Positions 46,901 to 54,653 of a stretch of 64,000 nucleotides of DNA are shown piece after piece. The first letter of the stretch is position 1; each line of letters begins with the position of its first letter. The translations under genes and the position numbers were made by a program. The stretch lies in NCBI GenBank assembly GCA_947625145.1, contig CANQNC010000002.1, forward strand, positions 50,616-114,615, read 5' to 3'. The notes below the pieces were generated by a model, which was not told the DNA's origin, searched no databases, and saw nothing but the letters and a program-made list of their open reading frames with translations. Origin of the DNA: an uncultured Clostridia bacterium (GTDB lineage: Bacteria > Bacillota > Clostridia > Christensenellales > CAG-917).

Positions 46901-47403
46901 CGCTTTTGTGCTTCGCGTCGGGCGAAACTCCGTCCTATCTCACGATCGTCGCAAGAGGCAACTACGGCGGCTATATGCAACACGGGGACAACGAGAAGAA
47001 GGGCGGCTATACAAAGCAGGAGCTCATCGGCAAGATCAGGACGTCCATGGCGGGCAGAGCGGCGGAGCTTGTGTACTATGGCGAAGAGGACGGCGTGTCC
47101 ACGGGCGCGTCGCAGGACCTCGCCAACGCGACCGCGATTGCGCAACAGATGATCTGCCTCTACGGCATGGACGAGGAACTGGGGCTTGGAAGCATAGATC
47201 TCGCAAATCTCGAACTGTCGCCATATTATGACAAGGTGATGAGCAGGGTCAACGAGATCCTCCATGACGCGCTGGAATACGCAAAGTCCGTCATCGCGGC
47301 AAACAGAGCGCTTGTGGACGAGCTTGTCGAAACCCTTTTGAAGATGAACCATCTGAAGGGCGAGGACATCGAAAAGGCGCTCAAAGGCAAAATCAAACTG
47401 TGA
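43936..47403 (+). CDS. Fusion of a Clp-type AAA unfoldase with an FtsH-like AAA-M41 protease, 1155 residues
   Basis: Start ATG 43936 after AGGAGGA. Residues 1-135 look like a degenerate double Clp N-domain repeat (KISVNGFILEFVKLAKE and KISLVVVIREIFDH). After an acidic linker, residues ~205-520 form a ClpA/B-D2-like AAA module: Walker A GPPGVGKT (251-258), Walker B LLFDE (317-321), sensor TTN (361-363), arginine finger in CSRF (408). Residues ~590-705 are a Rossmann-like segment I do not recognise. Residues ~715-960 are an FtsH-type AAA module: Walker A GPPGTGKT (760-767), Walker B ILFVDE (815-820), RRFDR (882-886). Residues ~975-1155 are an M41 peptidase with HEVGH (984-988) and probable third zinc ligand D1061. 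No transmembrane helix is seen, unlike normal FtsH. Likely a soluble ATP-dependent protease. Followed at 36 bp by YbjN-like genes. Confidence 0.85.
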   Translation: MENCYFLELLIEKARQRVQREDGKISVNGFILEFVKLAKEIGAGGNFFPEEERAAHAADEIDFAMAVATYAKCVEEPERFENVISEGGPDGDLEDILFAAVKEPSCAADGKISLVVVIREIFDHPTELIKKALASEEPPKSTVSYSALVNKYKASQGKPTASESHEPPKYDWEDGARASDRDAESEEEQDPAGKFVRFVEESKKLSQNLLNIVYGQDHAVSTLVSGYFQSQVMALTQKNRRQPSASFLFVGPPGVGKTFLAENVAAQLGLPFRRFDMSEYADDEEGIVEFCGSDKVYKNAKAGNVTSFVAQHPRCVLLFDEVEKAHLKVIYLFLQVLDAGRIRDSFTDEEVSFKDTIIIFTTNAGKQLYEDLSINLATVPRKTILSALSKDIDPTTHSPLFPAAICSRFASGNVVMFNHLGANDLLKIVSAELKKHSQAMGEFANIQIDADKNVPYSLLFSEGGNVDARTIKGKTSSFLYQELYELFRLLESSRAATSSQDVRKIRIEVELPEDQKVQAMFKDVDVPEALVFADKSKWQQIKGKLGEAKAHFAASVAEANDILLSHDPQVILVDPRAGMKEDNRKVLNLEDIISDGRDFFYYCAERVDQPLYMLVDNREDISPEEEQSFLGSGSRGILYLGDEDFATSLRDACNIAHQQQKLIELAKSNKLLSFKTAQSVNEDGQEAVITLYDYKLVTAVDAEDSTNVMSNISKPNIRFDDVIGAEDAKDELKYFVEFLKAPAKYLKKGLRPPKGILLYGPPGTGKTLLAKAMAGETDVTFITAEGNQFLKSLVGEGAASVHELFAVARKYAPSILFVDEVDAIAQNRSSKGAEYTADVLTSFLTEMDGFSYDPHKPVFLLAATNYSIEAKGERSLDPALLRRFDRKILVDLPGKDERARFIRLKMGKNPALKFSDGQVDNIAVRSTGMSLADLDSIIELALRDAVKTKNLAVDDQVLDNAFESYNSGEVKQWDPSELERTARHEVGHTLLCFASGETPSYLTIVARGNYGGYMQHGDNEKKGGYTKQELIGKIRTSMAGRAAELVYYGEEDGVSTGASQDLANATAIAQQMICLYGMDEELGLGSIDLANLELSPYYDKVMSRVNEILHDALEYAKSVIAANRALVDELVETLLKMNHLKGEDIEKALKGKIKL

Positions 47404-47439
47404 CGCTCGCGTCATAAATCATAAAAAAGGAGAAAAATC

Positions 47440-47922
47440 ATGGACATCATGGAAAAAGCAAAAAAGGTGTATGAAGATCTTATCGCGTACTTTGAAGAGA
47501 AAAATTGGAACTATACGAAGTACGACGATCAACTCGCGCTCAGATCGGGTATGATCGGCGAGGACCTCCCCATGGATTTTCTCTTGATCGTCATCCCTCA
47601 AAACGAGTGCGTCGCGCTGTATTCGCCCATGCCTCTCAAGGTCCCCGAGGACAAGAAGGTGGACTTCGCGCTTGCGGTTTGCGTCGCAAACAAGGGGGTC
47701 GCGCAAGGCAACTTCGACTTCGACATCGAAAGCGGAGATCTTGCATATCGCGCAATGACCATCTACGGCGACAGCACGATAAGCAGCGACGTGTTCGAAA
47801 AACTCTTGATGATCGGCATGCACACCATCGACGACTACAACGATCAATTCCTCATGCTGTCCATGGGCGCGATCACGCTTGACAAGTTTGTCGAGCTCGA
47901 CAAAAAAAGAAAGGGTAATTAA
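47440..47922 (+). CDS. YbjN-like domain protein, copy 1
   Basis: A 160-residue acidic, soluble alpha/beta protein of the YbjN / type III secretion chaperone-like fold: N-terminal helix EKAKKVYEDLIAYFEEKNW, strands around PMDFLLIVIPQNECVALYSPM, VCVANKGVAQGNFDFDIESGDLAYR, and a C-terminal helix ending in TLDKFVELDKK. It is gaplessly alignable over most of its length with the next gene, so the two arose by tandem duplication. AAGGAG precedes the ATG. It lies 36 bp after the fused protease gene with no terminator between, so they are probably co-transcribed. Function unknown; proteins of this fold often bind partner proteins. Confidence 0.65.
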   Translation: MDIMEKAKKVYEDLIAYFEEKNWNYTKYDDQLALRSGMIGEDLPMDFLLIVIPQNECVALYSPMPLKVPEDKKVDFALAVCVANKGVAQGNFDFDIESGDLAYRAMTIYGDSTISSDVFEKLLMIGMHTIDDYNDQFLMLSMGAITLDKFVELDKKRKGN

Positions 47923-47959
47923 CCTAAATAAACAAATATAAATATAAGGAGAAACAATT

Positions 47960-48430
47960 ATGGCAGAAGACATGGAAAAAGCAAAACAGGTCTATCAAAA
48001 GCTGATCGCAATGCTTGACGCAAGAGATTGGCACTATGAGAGGGACGACGAAAAGATGGCTGTCAAAGCGGGCATCAAGGGCGACGACCTTCCCATTCAC
48101 TTCACAATGTCCGTGCGCCCCGACATGGAGATCGTGCAAATTATGTCATGGATGCCTTTCGAGGTCCCCGAGGACAAGCGCGTTGACATCGCGATCGCGG
48201 TCTGCGTCGCCAACTACACGCTTGCGCAGGGCTGCTTCGACTTCAGCATCGAAAACGGCAACCTCTTGTTCCGCATGACGACAAACTATATGAAGAGCGA
48301 ACTCAGCGACGATCTGCTCGAGCACATCATCTTCCTCTCTGCGGCGACCGTGGATCGTTTCAACGACAAGTTCTTCATGGTCACAAAAGGCATGCTCTCC
48401 ATCGACGATTTCATCAAGCAAGTGGGCTGA
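47960..48430 (+). CDS. YbjN-like domain protein, copy 2
   Basis: A 156-residue paralogue of the preceding gene: EKAKQVYQKLIAMLDARDW, a central VCVANYTLAQGCFDFSIENG matching VCVANKGVAQGNFDFDIESG of copy 1, and a C-terminal MLSIDDFIKQ. AAGGAG at 47947-47951. The 14-bp-stem terminator at 48516-48550 ends the unit of protease plus both paralogues. Retention of two diverged copies suggests distinct partners or a heterodimer (inference). Confidence 0.65.
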   Translation: MAEDMEKAKQVYQKLIAMLDARDWHYERDDEKMAVKAGIKGDDLPIHFTMSVRPDMEIVQIMSWMPFEVPEDKRVDIAIAVCVANYTLAQGCFDFSIENGNLLFRMTTNYMKSELSDDLLEHIIFLSAATVDRFNDKFFMVTKGMLSIDDFIKQVG

Positions 48431-48515
48431 TCGGGACTTTATCCGTCAAAAGACGGAGTTTAAGGCGCGGATCTGAAAAATCGCGCTCTATCAAAGCTCA
48501 AATCAAAGGCTTGAA

Positions 48516-48555
48516 ACAAGCGGTTTGACATTCCGTCAAACCGCTTGTCTTTTTG
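48516..48555 (+). terminator. Strong intrinsic terminator after the YbjN-like pair
   Basis: Fourteen-base-pair perfect stem ACAAGCGGTTTGAC / GTCAAACCGCTTGT, loop ATTCC, then CTTTTT. It lies 34 bp beyond the end of the convergent glmS gene and may also slow transcription from that side. Confidence 0.85.
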
Positions 48556-48581
48556 CCGTAAAACCCAATGCGATATGGCTT

Positions 48582-50285
48582 TCAAATCACCGTCACGCTT
48601 TTTGCAAGATTGCGGGGCTTGTCGGGGTCCAGTCCAAGCGTAAGCGAGGCGGTCAACGCAAGATATTGCAGGGGCAAGACCGAGATGATGGGAGCAAGCG
48701 CCTCCTCCCTCATTCGGGGGAGAAGAATGTGCTTGTCCGCGCCTATCTCGCCCACGCAGGAGACGGCAAGCGTGTACGCGCCCCTCGCCCTCAGCTCTTC
48801 CACAGTGGCGACCAGCCTGCATTTTGCCCTCTCCTCCGTCGCCACGACGATCGCCGCCGCGCCCTCGTCCATCAGCGCGATCGTGCCGTGCTTCAACTCG
48901 CCCGCGGGGTAGGCGTCCGCCTGTCTGTACGTGATCTCTCTCAGCTTCAGCGCGCCCTCTCGCGCGGTGATATAGTCCTGTCCTTTGCCGATGAAAAACA
49001 GCTTCGAGTTCATCAACCTTTCCTCGTATGCGACCGCGTCCAACGCCTCTCGCGCGGCTCGTTTCACTTCGGATATCTCGCTTTGCTCCACGGCATGTCC
49101 CGCGCGCTTCTTTGCTAGAAGATACAGCGCGAGCAACTGACAGCAATAGGATTTTGTCGCGGCGACCGCGATCTCCGCGCCCGCTTCCAACAAAAACGAG
49201 CTGTCCGCTTCAAGCGCGGCGGAACTTCCCGCCACGTTGGTTATGGCAAGCGTGGGTATGCCTTGACGTTTGCAGGAGTGCAGGGCGCTCAGCGTGTCCG
49301 CGGTCTCCCCGCTTTGCGTGACGAAGATGGCAAGATCGCCCTCGTTTGCGTCGGGCTCGAACTCGCTTGCAACGACAGCCTCGCACCGCGCGCCCGTCTC
49401 CCGCTCGAGCACGAGCTTGCCGTAAAGGCAGGCGTGATACGCCGTCCCGCACCCCACGAGCAATATCCTTTTTGCGCCCGCAAGCTCGCTTGGAATATGG
49501 AAATTTTTGAAGCTGTCATACGTGCGCTGAAGCGCTTCGGGCAGTTCTTCAAGCTCCGCGCTCATGTGGCAGGCGCAGTCTTTGGGCGGGGAACAGCGTA
49601 TGAGTATGGGCTGTTTTTTTATCCGCCGTCCGTCCTTGAAGAGGTCAAGTCCGCTCGCGCTCAAAACGCCGTATTCGCCGTCCCCGAGCACGATTGCTCT
49701 GTCCGAATGCGGGCTCAGCGCAAGCACGTCGCTCGCGCAAAATCCCTCGCCTTCGCCCACGCTGACCGCCATGGACGCGCCGAAACGGCGGATATATATC
49801 TTGTCCTCTCCCTCTTTCACCGCAAGGAAGGTCGCCGCGCCTTTGAGGCGTTCTCCCACTCTGCGCACCGCCTCCGTCATGTCGCAATTCTCAAGCGCGA
49901 GCATATGGGCGATGACCTCGCTGTCCGTGTCCGACAGCAAAGTTATCCCTTTTGCGGCGAGCTCCTCTCTCAAAACGGCGAAGTTTTCTATGACTCCGTT
50001 GTGCACGACCGCAATTTTCCCGTCAAAGGACAAGTGAGGATGCGCGTTGGCGGCGGTGGGTCTGCCGTGCGTTGCCCAGCGCGTATGGCCTATCGCGGTG
50101 TGCGCGTCGCTTTTTGGCAGCATATTCAGCTCCCGCACCCGTCCCGCCGTCTTGTACACGGCAAGCGAGTCCTCCACCAATGCGATCCCCGCGCTGTCGT
50201 AGCCTCGATATTCAAGCAATTTCAAGCCCTCGAGCACAATATCCCTTGCGTTGCGCCCGCCGACGTATCCTATGATCCCGCACAT
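48582..50285 (-). CDS. glmS: Glutamine-fructose-6-phosphate aminotransferase (isomerizing)
   Basis: A 567-residue glucosamine-6-phosphate synthase, the first step of UDP-GlcNAc synthesis. Start ATG 50285 is set by the catalytic Cys that must follow Met: MCGIIGYVG; AGGAGA lies upstream. The N-terminal Ntn glutaminase domain includes GHTRWATHG and HNG; two SIS isomerase domains follow (GCGTAYHACLYGK and FVTQSGETADT in the first; LFFIGKGQDY in the second), and the protein ends LAKSVTVI, close to the conserved LAKSVTVE. I looked for a glmS ribozyme in the 200 bases upstream and did not find its core. Monocistronic and convergent with the YbjN-like genes. Confidence 0.97.
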   Translation of the reverse strand: MCGIIGYVGGRNARDIVLEGLKLLEYRGYDSAGIALVEDSLAVYKTAGRVRELNMLPKSDAHTAIGHTRWATHGRPTAANAHPHLSFDGKIAVVHNGVIENFAVLREELAAKGITLLSDTDSEVIAHMLALENCDMTEAVRRVGERLKGAATFLAVKEGEDKIYIRRFGASMAVSVGEGEGFCASDVLALSPHSDRAIVLGDGEYGVLSASGLDLFKDGRRIKKQPILIRCSPPKDCACHMSAELEELPEALQRTYDSFKNFHIPSELAGAKRILLVGCGTAYHACLYGKLVLERETGARCEAVVASEFEPDANEGDLAIFVTQSGETADTLSALHSCKRQGIPTLAITNVAGSSAALEADSSFLLEAGAEIAVAATKSYCCQLLALYLLAKKRAGHAVEQSEISEVKRAAREALDAVAYEERLMNSKLFFIGKGQDYITAREGALKLREITYRQADAYPAGELKHGTIALMDEGAAAIVVATEERAKCRLVATVEELRARGAYTLAVSCVGEIGADKHILLPRMREEALAPIISVLPLQYLALTASLTLGLDPDKPRNLAKSVTVI

Positions 50286-50476
50286 ATGCATCTCCTGTTT
50301 CAATATATGCGCCTCCATTCAAAATCGCGAGGGAAGATGAAAATGTCAAAGAGGGGACTCTCGGGAATATCCCACACGCATGCGGCAAGTGACGGAGAAA
50401 AATGGCGCTTCTTGCCAAATGACGTTTAAGATACGGGGCGGAAGTCGTCCGATTTTGAAAATATGCGCAAAAACGC

Positions 50477-50505
50477 TTGACTTAATTGTGCTTTTTAAGT
50501 ATTAT
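50477..50505 (+). promoter_or_regulatory. Promoter of rplM-rpsI
   Basis: TTGACT (50477-50482), 17-bp spacer, TATTAT (50500-50505). The rest of the 318-bp gap between glmS and rplM holds the glmS leader and the rplM leader. Confidence 0.7.
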
Positions 50506-50547
50506 ATTTAAGCATAATTTTGAGAATAGGCGAGCTTTTGGGCGGAA

Positions 50548-50598
50548 CTAGCCCCTCCGTTTCAGGCGGTCTTGATCAAAAATCAATTCGGAGGTTAG
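50548..50598 (+). promoter_or_regulatory. rplM leader stem covering the ribosome binding site
   Basis: CTAG-CC-CCTCCG (50548-50559) can pair with CGGAGG-TTAG (50589-50598), a ten-pair stem with a two-base bulge and one G-U pair that hides the GGAGG of rplM. This is the geometry of an autoregulatory ribosomal-protein leader; L13 leaders are known in Firmicutes. Confidence 0.5.
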
Positions 50599-50603
50599 CT
50601 AAA

Positions 50604-51071
50604 ATGGCTAAGGATTTGTCTTCAATGGCAAAAAACAATAAGTCTTATATGGCAAAACCCGGCGAAGTTGAGAGCAAATGGTACGTTGTGGACGCAACAG
50701 GCATGGTCTTGGGCCGCCTCGCGTCGCAAGTTGCCGCCATTTTGAAGGGCAAAAACAAGCCCGAATACACTCCCAACGTTGACTGCGGCGACCATGTGAT
50801 CATAATCAACTGCGAGAAGGTGGTTCTGACGGGCAAGAAGCTCGAGGACAAATATTATCGCTATCACACAGGCTTCATCGGCGGATTGAAAGAGATCCAA
50901 TACAAAAAGCTGATGGCTGAAAAGCCGGACTTCGCGGTGTACAAGGCGGTCAAGGGCATGCTTCCCAAAAACAGCCTTGGCGCGGCTATGCTCAAAAAAC
51001 TGCGCGTCTACGTCGGCAGCAAGCATAATCATGCCGGTCAGTGCCCCGTGGAACTCAAACTCAACGACTGA
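50604..51071 (+). CDS. rplM: Ribosomal protein L13 (uL13)
   Basis: 155-residue L13 of the large subunit. Conserved core [71 protein letters not shown] and [15 protein letters not shown]. Start ATG 50604 chosen for the GGAGG at 50590-50594; it adds a ~15-residue N-terminal extension rich in Lys and Ser before the usual start region. It pairs with rpsI 10 bp downstream, the conserved rplM-rpsI operon. Confidence 0.96.
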   Translation: MAKDLSSMAKNNKSYMAKPGEVESKWYVVDATGMVLGRLASQVAAILKGKNKPEYTPNVDCGDHVIIINCEKVVLTGKKLEDKYYRYHTGFIGGLKEIQYKKLMAEKPDFAVYKAVKGMLPKNSLGAAMLKKLRVYVGSKHNHAGQCPVELKLND

Positions 51072-51081
51072 GAGGTGAAAT

Positions 51082-51492
51082 ATGGCAACTAAAAAGGCAA
51101 AAAAGGTTCAATATCTCGGCACAGGCAGAAGAAAGACTGCCATCGCAAGAGTTCGCCTCGTCCCCGGAGAGGGGAACATTGTGGTGAACAAGCGCACGCT
51201 TGACGAATATTTCACTCTCGACACCCTCAAATTCATCGTCAATCAACCCCTTGTCGCGACGTCCACGCAGGACAAGTTCGACGTGTTTGTCAACGTCCAC
51301 GGCGGCGGCTTCACGGGACAGGCGGGCGCGATACGTCACGGCATTGCAAGAGCGCTGTGCGTTGCGGACGCGGAGGCGTACAGAGCCATCCTCAAAAAGG
51401 AAGGGTATCTGACCCGCGACCCAAGAGCCAAAGAGCGTAAAAAATACGGTCTGCACAAGGCGCGCAAGGCTCCGCAATTTTCAAAGAGATGA
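51082..51492 (+). CDS. rpsI: Ribosomal protein S9 (uS9)
   Basis: 136-residue S9 of the small subunit: [19 protein letters not shown] near the start, [23 protein letters not shown], and the conserved basic tail [17 protein letters not shown] that reaches the P-site tRNA. The N-terminus is a short Lys-rich extension. GAGGTG lies at 51071-51076. Terminator at 51523-51552. Confidence 0.97.
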   Translation: MATKKAKKVQYLGTGRRKTAIARVRLVPGEGNIVVNKRTLDEYFTLDTLKFIVNQPLVATSTQDKFDVFVNVHGGGFTGQAGAIRHGIARALCVADAEAYRAILKKEGYLTRDPRAKERKKYGLHKARKAPQFSKR

Positions 51493-51522
51493 CGGAAGCG
51501 CAAACTCAATCCACATTCAACA

Positions 51523-51552
51523 AGAAGCCCCGTTTTGCGGGGCTTCTGCTTT
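51523..51552 (+). terminator. Intrinsic terminator after rpsI
   Basis: Stem AGAAGCCCCG (51523-51532) / CGGGGCTTCT (51538-51547), followed by a weak T run GCTTT. Confidence 0.7.
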
Positions 51553-51656
51553 GCAATTTATATCCGAGAAAGCGAACACTTTGAGCGTTTTGGCAATAGT
51601 TTTTGTTTTTCAAATCGCAAAAACCGGTCGTCGTACAATTTTGCCGTTTTTCTCTG

Positions 51657-51685
51657 TTGACCGTAGACGATTTTGATAATATAAT
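51657..51685 (+). promoter_or_regulatory. Promoter of the zinc-ribbon membrane protein gene
   Basis: TTGACC (51657-51662), 17-bp spacer, TATAAT (51680-51685), about 75 bp before the ATG. Confidence 0.75.
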
Positions 51686-51758
51686 ATGTTTAAGACAAAT
51701 TCAAGCCCGTCTTTGCGGACATGTCGCGGACAAGGCTTGAGTTTTCAAGGAGAAAGTT

Positions 51759-52790
51759 ATGCCGAAATTCAAATGTCCCGTATGCGGTGCGGTCAACGCG
51801 GTGGATCCCACCCTCCCCGTGATCAAGTGCTCATGCGGTCAAAAGTTTAGAAACACGCTCTACAAACCGCCCGTACCCTCCACGCTCGAGGCAAAACCGC
51901 CCGTGCCAATCGGCACAGTGAAGGAGCTTACGGGGCAGGAGCCGTCCTCGACTCCCGCTTCGGAGGTGAAAAAACCCGAGGCGAACGCGGCTCCCGCGCA
52001 AGCCCGGCCCGTGGTTTCCGCGCCGGCTCCTACACCCGTTGCGGTCGCTCCCGCGCCTGTTGCGCCTAATCCCGTAACGCCCGCGCCTGTTGCTCCCGCT
52101 CATGAGGCGGTTGCGCCCGCGTTTGTCGCGCCCGAGGAATACGAAGAGCCCGAGGAGCCTGTCGCGGAGGAAGTCGAAGAGGAGGTCGCGGAGGGGTCCT
52201 CGGAGGCTCCGACAGATGAAATACAGGCAAACGCGCAAGTCGAGGAAGCAAAAGTCAGCCCCGAAAAACTTCGCGCGCGCCTCAAAAACAAAAAGAGGGC
52301 GGCGGTTGCGGTTTTGGTGTTCGGCATATTCTTCATCGTCGCGCTTGCGGCGAGGCTGTTTGCGGTCGCGTTCGATCCCGCAGAGCATACGTTTGCGCTT
52401 GACGCGCTTCGTCGCGAATTGCTCAACATGTGGTCGAGGGCGATCTTCCTGCCCGCGGCGCTTGTCGGATTGCAACTTTTGTGCCTGTCGTCCACGGTTG
52501 TCAACGTGTGCAACATTCGCCTCAAAGGCTTGAAGGCGGAGGAGGACGTCTCCCAAAAGGCGAAGGGGAGCAAACTTGCGGGCTTTTCCATTGGGCTGTT
52601 GATAGGCGTTGCGATCTTGGTGTTCTGCATCGTCATGTTCCTTGCGGATTTTGCAAGCGCGTTTGCGACAAACGGGGTCAAAAATCTTGTGGGGACCCTG
52701 CTTGACGTACTCAAAAACGATTATTTCCTGCTTATGTTTTTGGCGGCGGCGGACGTCGCGATAGTTTCGCACAGGCTAAGTCGCGCTTGA
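51759..52790 (+). CDS. Zinc-ribbon membrane protein with Pro/Ala/Val-rich linker
   Basis: A 343-residue protein in three parts. Residues 1-30: MPKFKCPVCGAVNAVDP...CSCGQKF, a zinc ribbon with C6, C9, C24 and C26. Residues ~40-165: low-complexity linker rich in Pro, Ala and Val turning acidic (EEPVAEEVEEEVAE). Residues ~180-343: four hydrophobic segments (starting near AAVAVLVFGIFFIV, AIFLPAALVGLQLL, GFSIGLLIGVAILVF and YFLLMFLAAADVAI). The zinc ribbon is nearly the same as in the gene at 54654, and related to the C-terminal ribbon of 53868. Start ATG after AAGGAG. Probably co-transcribed with the ECF S component 21 bp downstream. Function unknown. Confidence 0.7.
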   Translation: MPKFKCPVCGAVNAVDPTLPVIKCSCGQKFRNTLYKPPVPSTLEAKPPVPIGTVKELTGQEPSSTPASEVKKPEANAAPAQARPVVSAPAPTPVAVAPAPVAPNPVTPAPVAPAHEAVAPAFVAPEEYEEPEEPVAEEVEEEVAEGSSEAPTDEIQANAQVEEAKVSPEKLRARLKNKKRAAVAVLVFGIFFIVALAARLFAVAFDPAEHTFALDALRRELLNMWSRAIFLPAALVGLQLLCLSSTVVNVCNIRLKGLKAEEDVSQKAKGSKLAGFSIGLLIGVAILVFCIVMFLADFASAFATNGVKNLVGTLLDVLKNDYFLLMFLAAADVAIVSHRLSRA

Positions 52791-52811
52791 AACAAAATAT
52801 AGGAGGGTTTT

Positions 52812-53387
52812 ATGTTGGATTCTGTGTTGAAGGCACGTTCTGTCAAATTCAGGATATGCGTGAAGAGCGCGATCGGCGTCGCGCTCGTGGCGCTTTCCGT
52901 CCTGCTTCCGCAATTGACGCACGCGATCGGCGGCGCGCAGGCGGGATCGACTTGGATGCCCATGTATCTCCCCGCTTTGCTTGCGGGCTGTCTGCTGGGC
53001 TGGCAGTGGGGGCTTGGCGTAGGGATAATCGCGCCCATCGTCAGTTTCGGCTTCACGACTCTTGCGTTCGGCGAGGCGATGCCCATGCTTTCGAGGTTGC
53101 CGTACATGACGCTGGAGCTTGCCGCGTTCGGCGGAGTGAGCGGAGCGTTTGCCTCTCTCATACGCAAAAACGCGCTGTATTCCTTCCCCGCCGTGCTCGC
53201 CGCACAGATCGCGGGACGGGCGGTATATTTTGTCTACGGCTTGATCGCGGGGAGGAGTTTTTCCGCTCTGTTTGACAGCGCGACCGCGGGGCTTGCGGGG
53301 CTGTACGCGCAAGCGGTGATCGTCCCTGTCGCGGTGATCGCGCTCGCCGCGCTCTTGAACCGCGAAAAGAAGGAAAATGACAAATAA
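52812..53387 (+). CDS. ECF transporter S component
   Basis: A 191-residue integral membrane protein with about five or six hydrophobic segments and the look of energy-coupling-factor substrate-binding (S) subunits: short N-terminal cytoplasmic segment, then VALVALSVLLPQLTHAIG, the re-entrant GSTWMPMYLPALLAGCLLG and conserved LIRKN between helices. S components bind a vitamin or metal precursor and share a common EcfAAT module encoded elsewhere. Substrate is not evident. AGGAGGG precedes ATG 52812. The last 11 bases overlap the DUF1893 gene, so the two products are probably linked in function. Confidence 0.7.
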   Translation: MLDSVLKARSVKFRICVKSAIGVALVALSVLLPQLTHAIGGAQAGSTWMPMYLPALLAGCLLGWQWGLGVGIIAPIVSFGFTTLAFGEAMPMLSRLPYMTLELAAFGGVSGAFASLIRKNALYSFPAVLAAQIAGRAVYFVYGLIAGRSFSALFDSATAGLAGLYAQAVIVPVAVIALAALLNREKKENDK

Positions 53388-53790
53388 CGCGATAAAATAT
53401 CTTAAACCGCCGATAAAGTTGGCGATCTGTCCTCCTGCGGCCGAGCCGTTGCTGTTTTCGGACAGGGGGATATCCGCATTGCTTTCCGTCGTATCCTCGC
53501 CCTCGAAGCCCCTTGCGGGCGCGGACGTCGCGGATACCGTCGTGGGGAAGGCGGCGGCGCTTTTGATGATACAGGGCGGGGTGAAGAGGTTGCACGCCGT
53601 ACGGCTGAGCGAGATGGCGATCCCCGCGCTGGACGCCTCGGACGTGGAGTGGGAGGCGGAACAGATCGTCCCCTTCATCTTGGGAAGAGACGGCAAAAGC
53701 ATGTGCGTCACAGAACAGACTGTGGCGGACATTTCCTCTCCGAGCGAGGCGCTTGTCGCGCTTCAAAAAAGATTTGCCTCGGCAAATTGA
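53377..53790 (+). CDS. DUF1893 domain protein (TM1506-like)
   Basis: A 137-residue soluble protein matching DUF1893: FSDRGISALLSVV, the signature DVADTVVGKAAALLMIQGGV, an LSEMAIPAL helix, and a C-terminal part where the usual 'NR-G-G-CPME' is GRDGKSMCVTEQTV. A family member, TM1506, has a deaminase-like fold, but activity is unproven. Translation starts inside the end of the ECF S-component gene (11-bp overlap), which suggests coupling; it may process the transported compound (inference). Confidence 0.75.
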   Translation: MTNNAIKYLKPPIKLAICPPAAEPLLFSDRGISALLSVVSSPSKPLAGADVADTVVGKAAALLMIQGGVKRLHAVRLSEMAIPALDASDVEWEAEQIVPFILGRDGKSMCVTEQTVADISSPSEALVALQKRFASAN

Positions 53791-53867
53791 CAACGCTTGA
53801 CAAACACCAAACCATAAAGCCGCATGCGATTTTGCGGCGTGCCCTCTGCGGGCGGGAGCATACATAG

Positions 53868-54530
53868 ATGAGAAGCAAAAGTAAAAAACTCAGGACGGCG
53901 ATGGCGATCATGCTTTTGATCGCGAGTTTCGCCTTGCTTGCGGGCGGCGTTTTGGACGCGCTGAGCGTGGTCAAGGACGGAAGCCTTGCCGAGCTTACGC
54001 AACAGTCCGCAGAGCTCCACAAGGATTACAACGAGCTTAAAGACGACCTGTCCGAAAAAGGACGGGAGAGAATGAAAGCGGACATGTCCGAGTTGGATTG
54101 GCGGCTTGTGGGCATGTATGTGCCTCTCATCTGCCTCGGGCTTGGATTTTTGGCGACGTTGTTTGCGGCGATCGGGATGTTTTGCGCTCCTTCCCCGAGC
54201 GCTTTTGGCTCTTCGAGAATTTCCGCCGCGGACATCAGGCAGGAGGCGAACGCTCTGTTCGACGCGCGGAAGGACGAGCTGAAACTGTCTGACGCTCAGC
54301 TTCAAAGGAAGGTGCGCGAGGCGGTGGAGTTTGTCCTGAGCGAGATGCTCGACCCCGAAGAGGGAGTTGTGGAAAGCGTGCCCTTGGAAACCGTGATAAT
54401 CCCGCAAAAGGAAGAGCGCAAATACGACTTGGTGTGCCCCGTGTGCGGAGGCAAGATAGTCGCGCAAAGCGGGGAGGGACATATAGATTGTCCGTCCTGC
54501 CACAACAGGTTTGTCAACCCGTTTGTGTAA
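53868..54530 (+). CDS. Two-helix membrane protein with C-terminal zinc ribbon
   Basis: A 220-residue protein: basic N-terminus, first hydrophobic segment at about residues 11-33, a charged heptad-like stretch (ELTQQSAELHKDYNELKDDL) between membrane helices, a second segment at about 80-106, then a cytoplasmic helical region and a C-terminal zinc ribbon LVCPVCGGKIV...IDCPSCHNRF with four Cys. The ribbon resembles the N-terminal ones at 51759 and 54654, so three zinc-ribbon membrane proteins cluster here. GGGAG lies upstream of the ATG. Function unknown. Confidence 0.65.
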   Translation: MRSKSKKLRTAMAIMLLIASFALLAGGVLDALSVVKDGSLAELTQQSAELHKDYNELKDDLSEKGRERMKADMSELDWRLVGMYVPLICLGLGFLATLFAAIGMFCAPSPSAFGSSRISAADIRQEANALFDARKDELKLSDAQLQRKVREAVEFVLSEMLDPEEGVVESVPLETVIIPQKEERKYDLVCPVCGGKIVAQSGEGHIDCPSCHNRFVNPFV

Positions 54531-54577
54531 AATATCCGCAAAAATGCCACAATACGCATGCAAACGGAAATTTTTTC

Positions 54578-54606
54578 TCGACAAACAGAGAAGCATGTGA
54601 TATTAT
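54578..54606 (+). promoter_or_regulatory. Promoter of the DUF898-like gene
   Basis: TCGACA (54578-54583), 17-bp spacer, TATTAT (54601-54606), 47 bp before the ATG. Confidence 0.6.
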
Positions 54607-54653
54607 ATTTTTAGTATAAGTCTATACAGACTGAAAATTATGGAGGAAAACCA

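Noticed and set aside
50286-50480. glmS ribozyme upstream of glmS
   Set aside because: The minus-strand leader contains a GCGCC string but not the conserved pseudoknotted core or the purine-rich element near the start codon.
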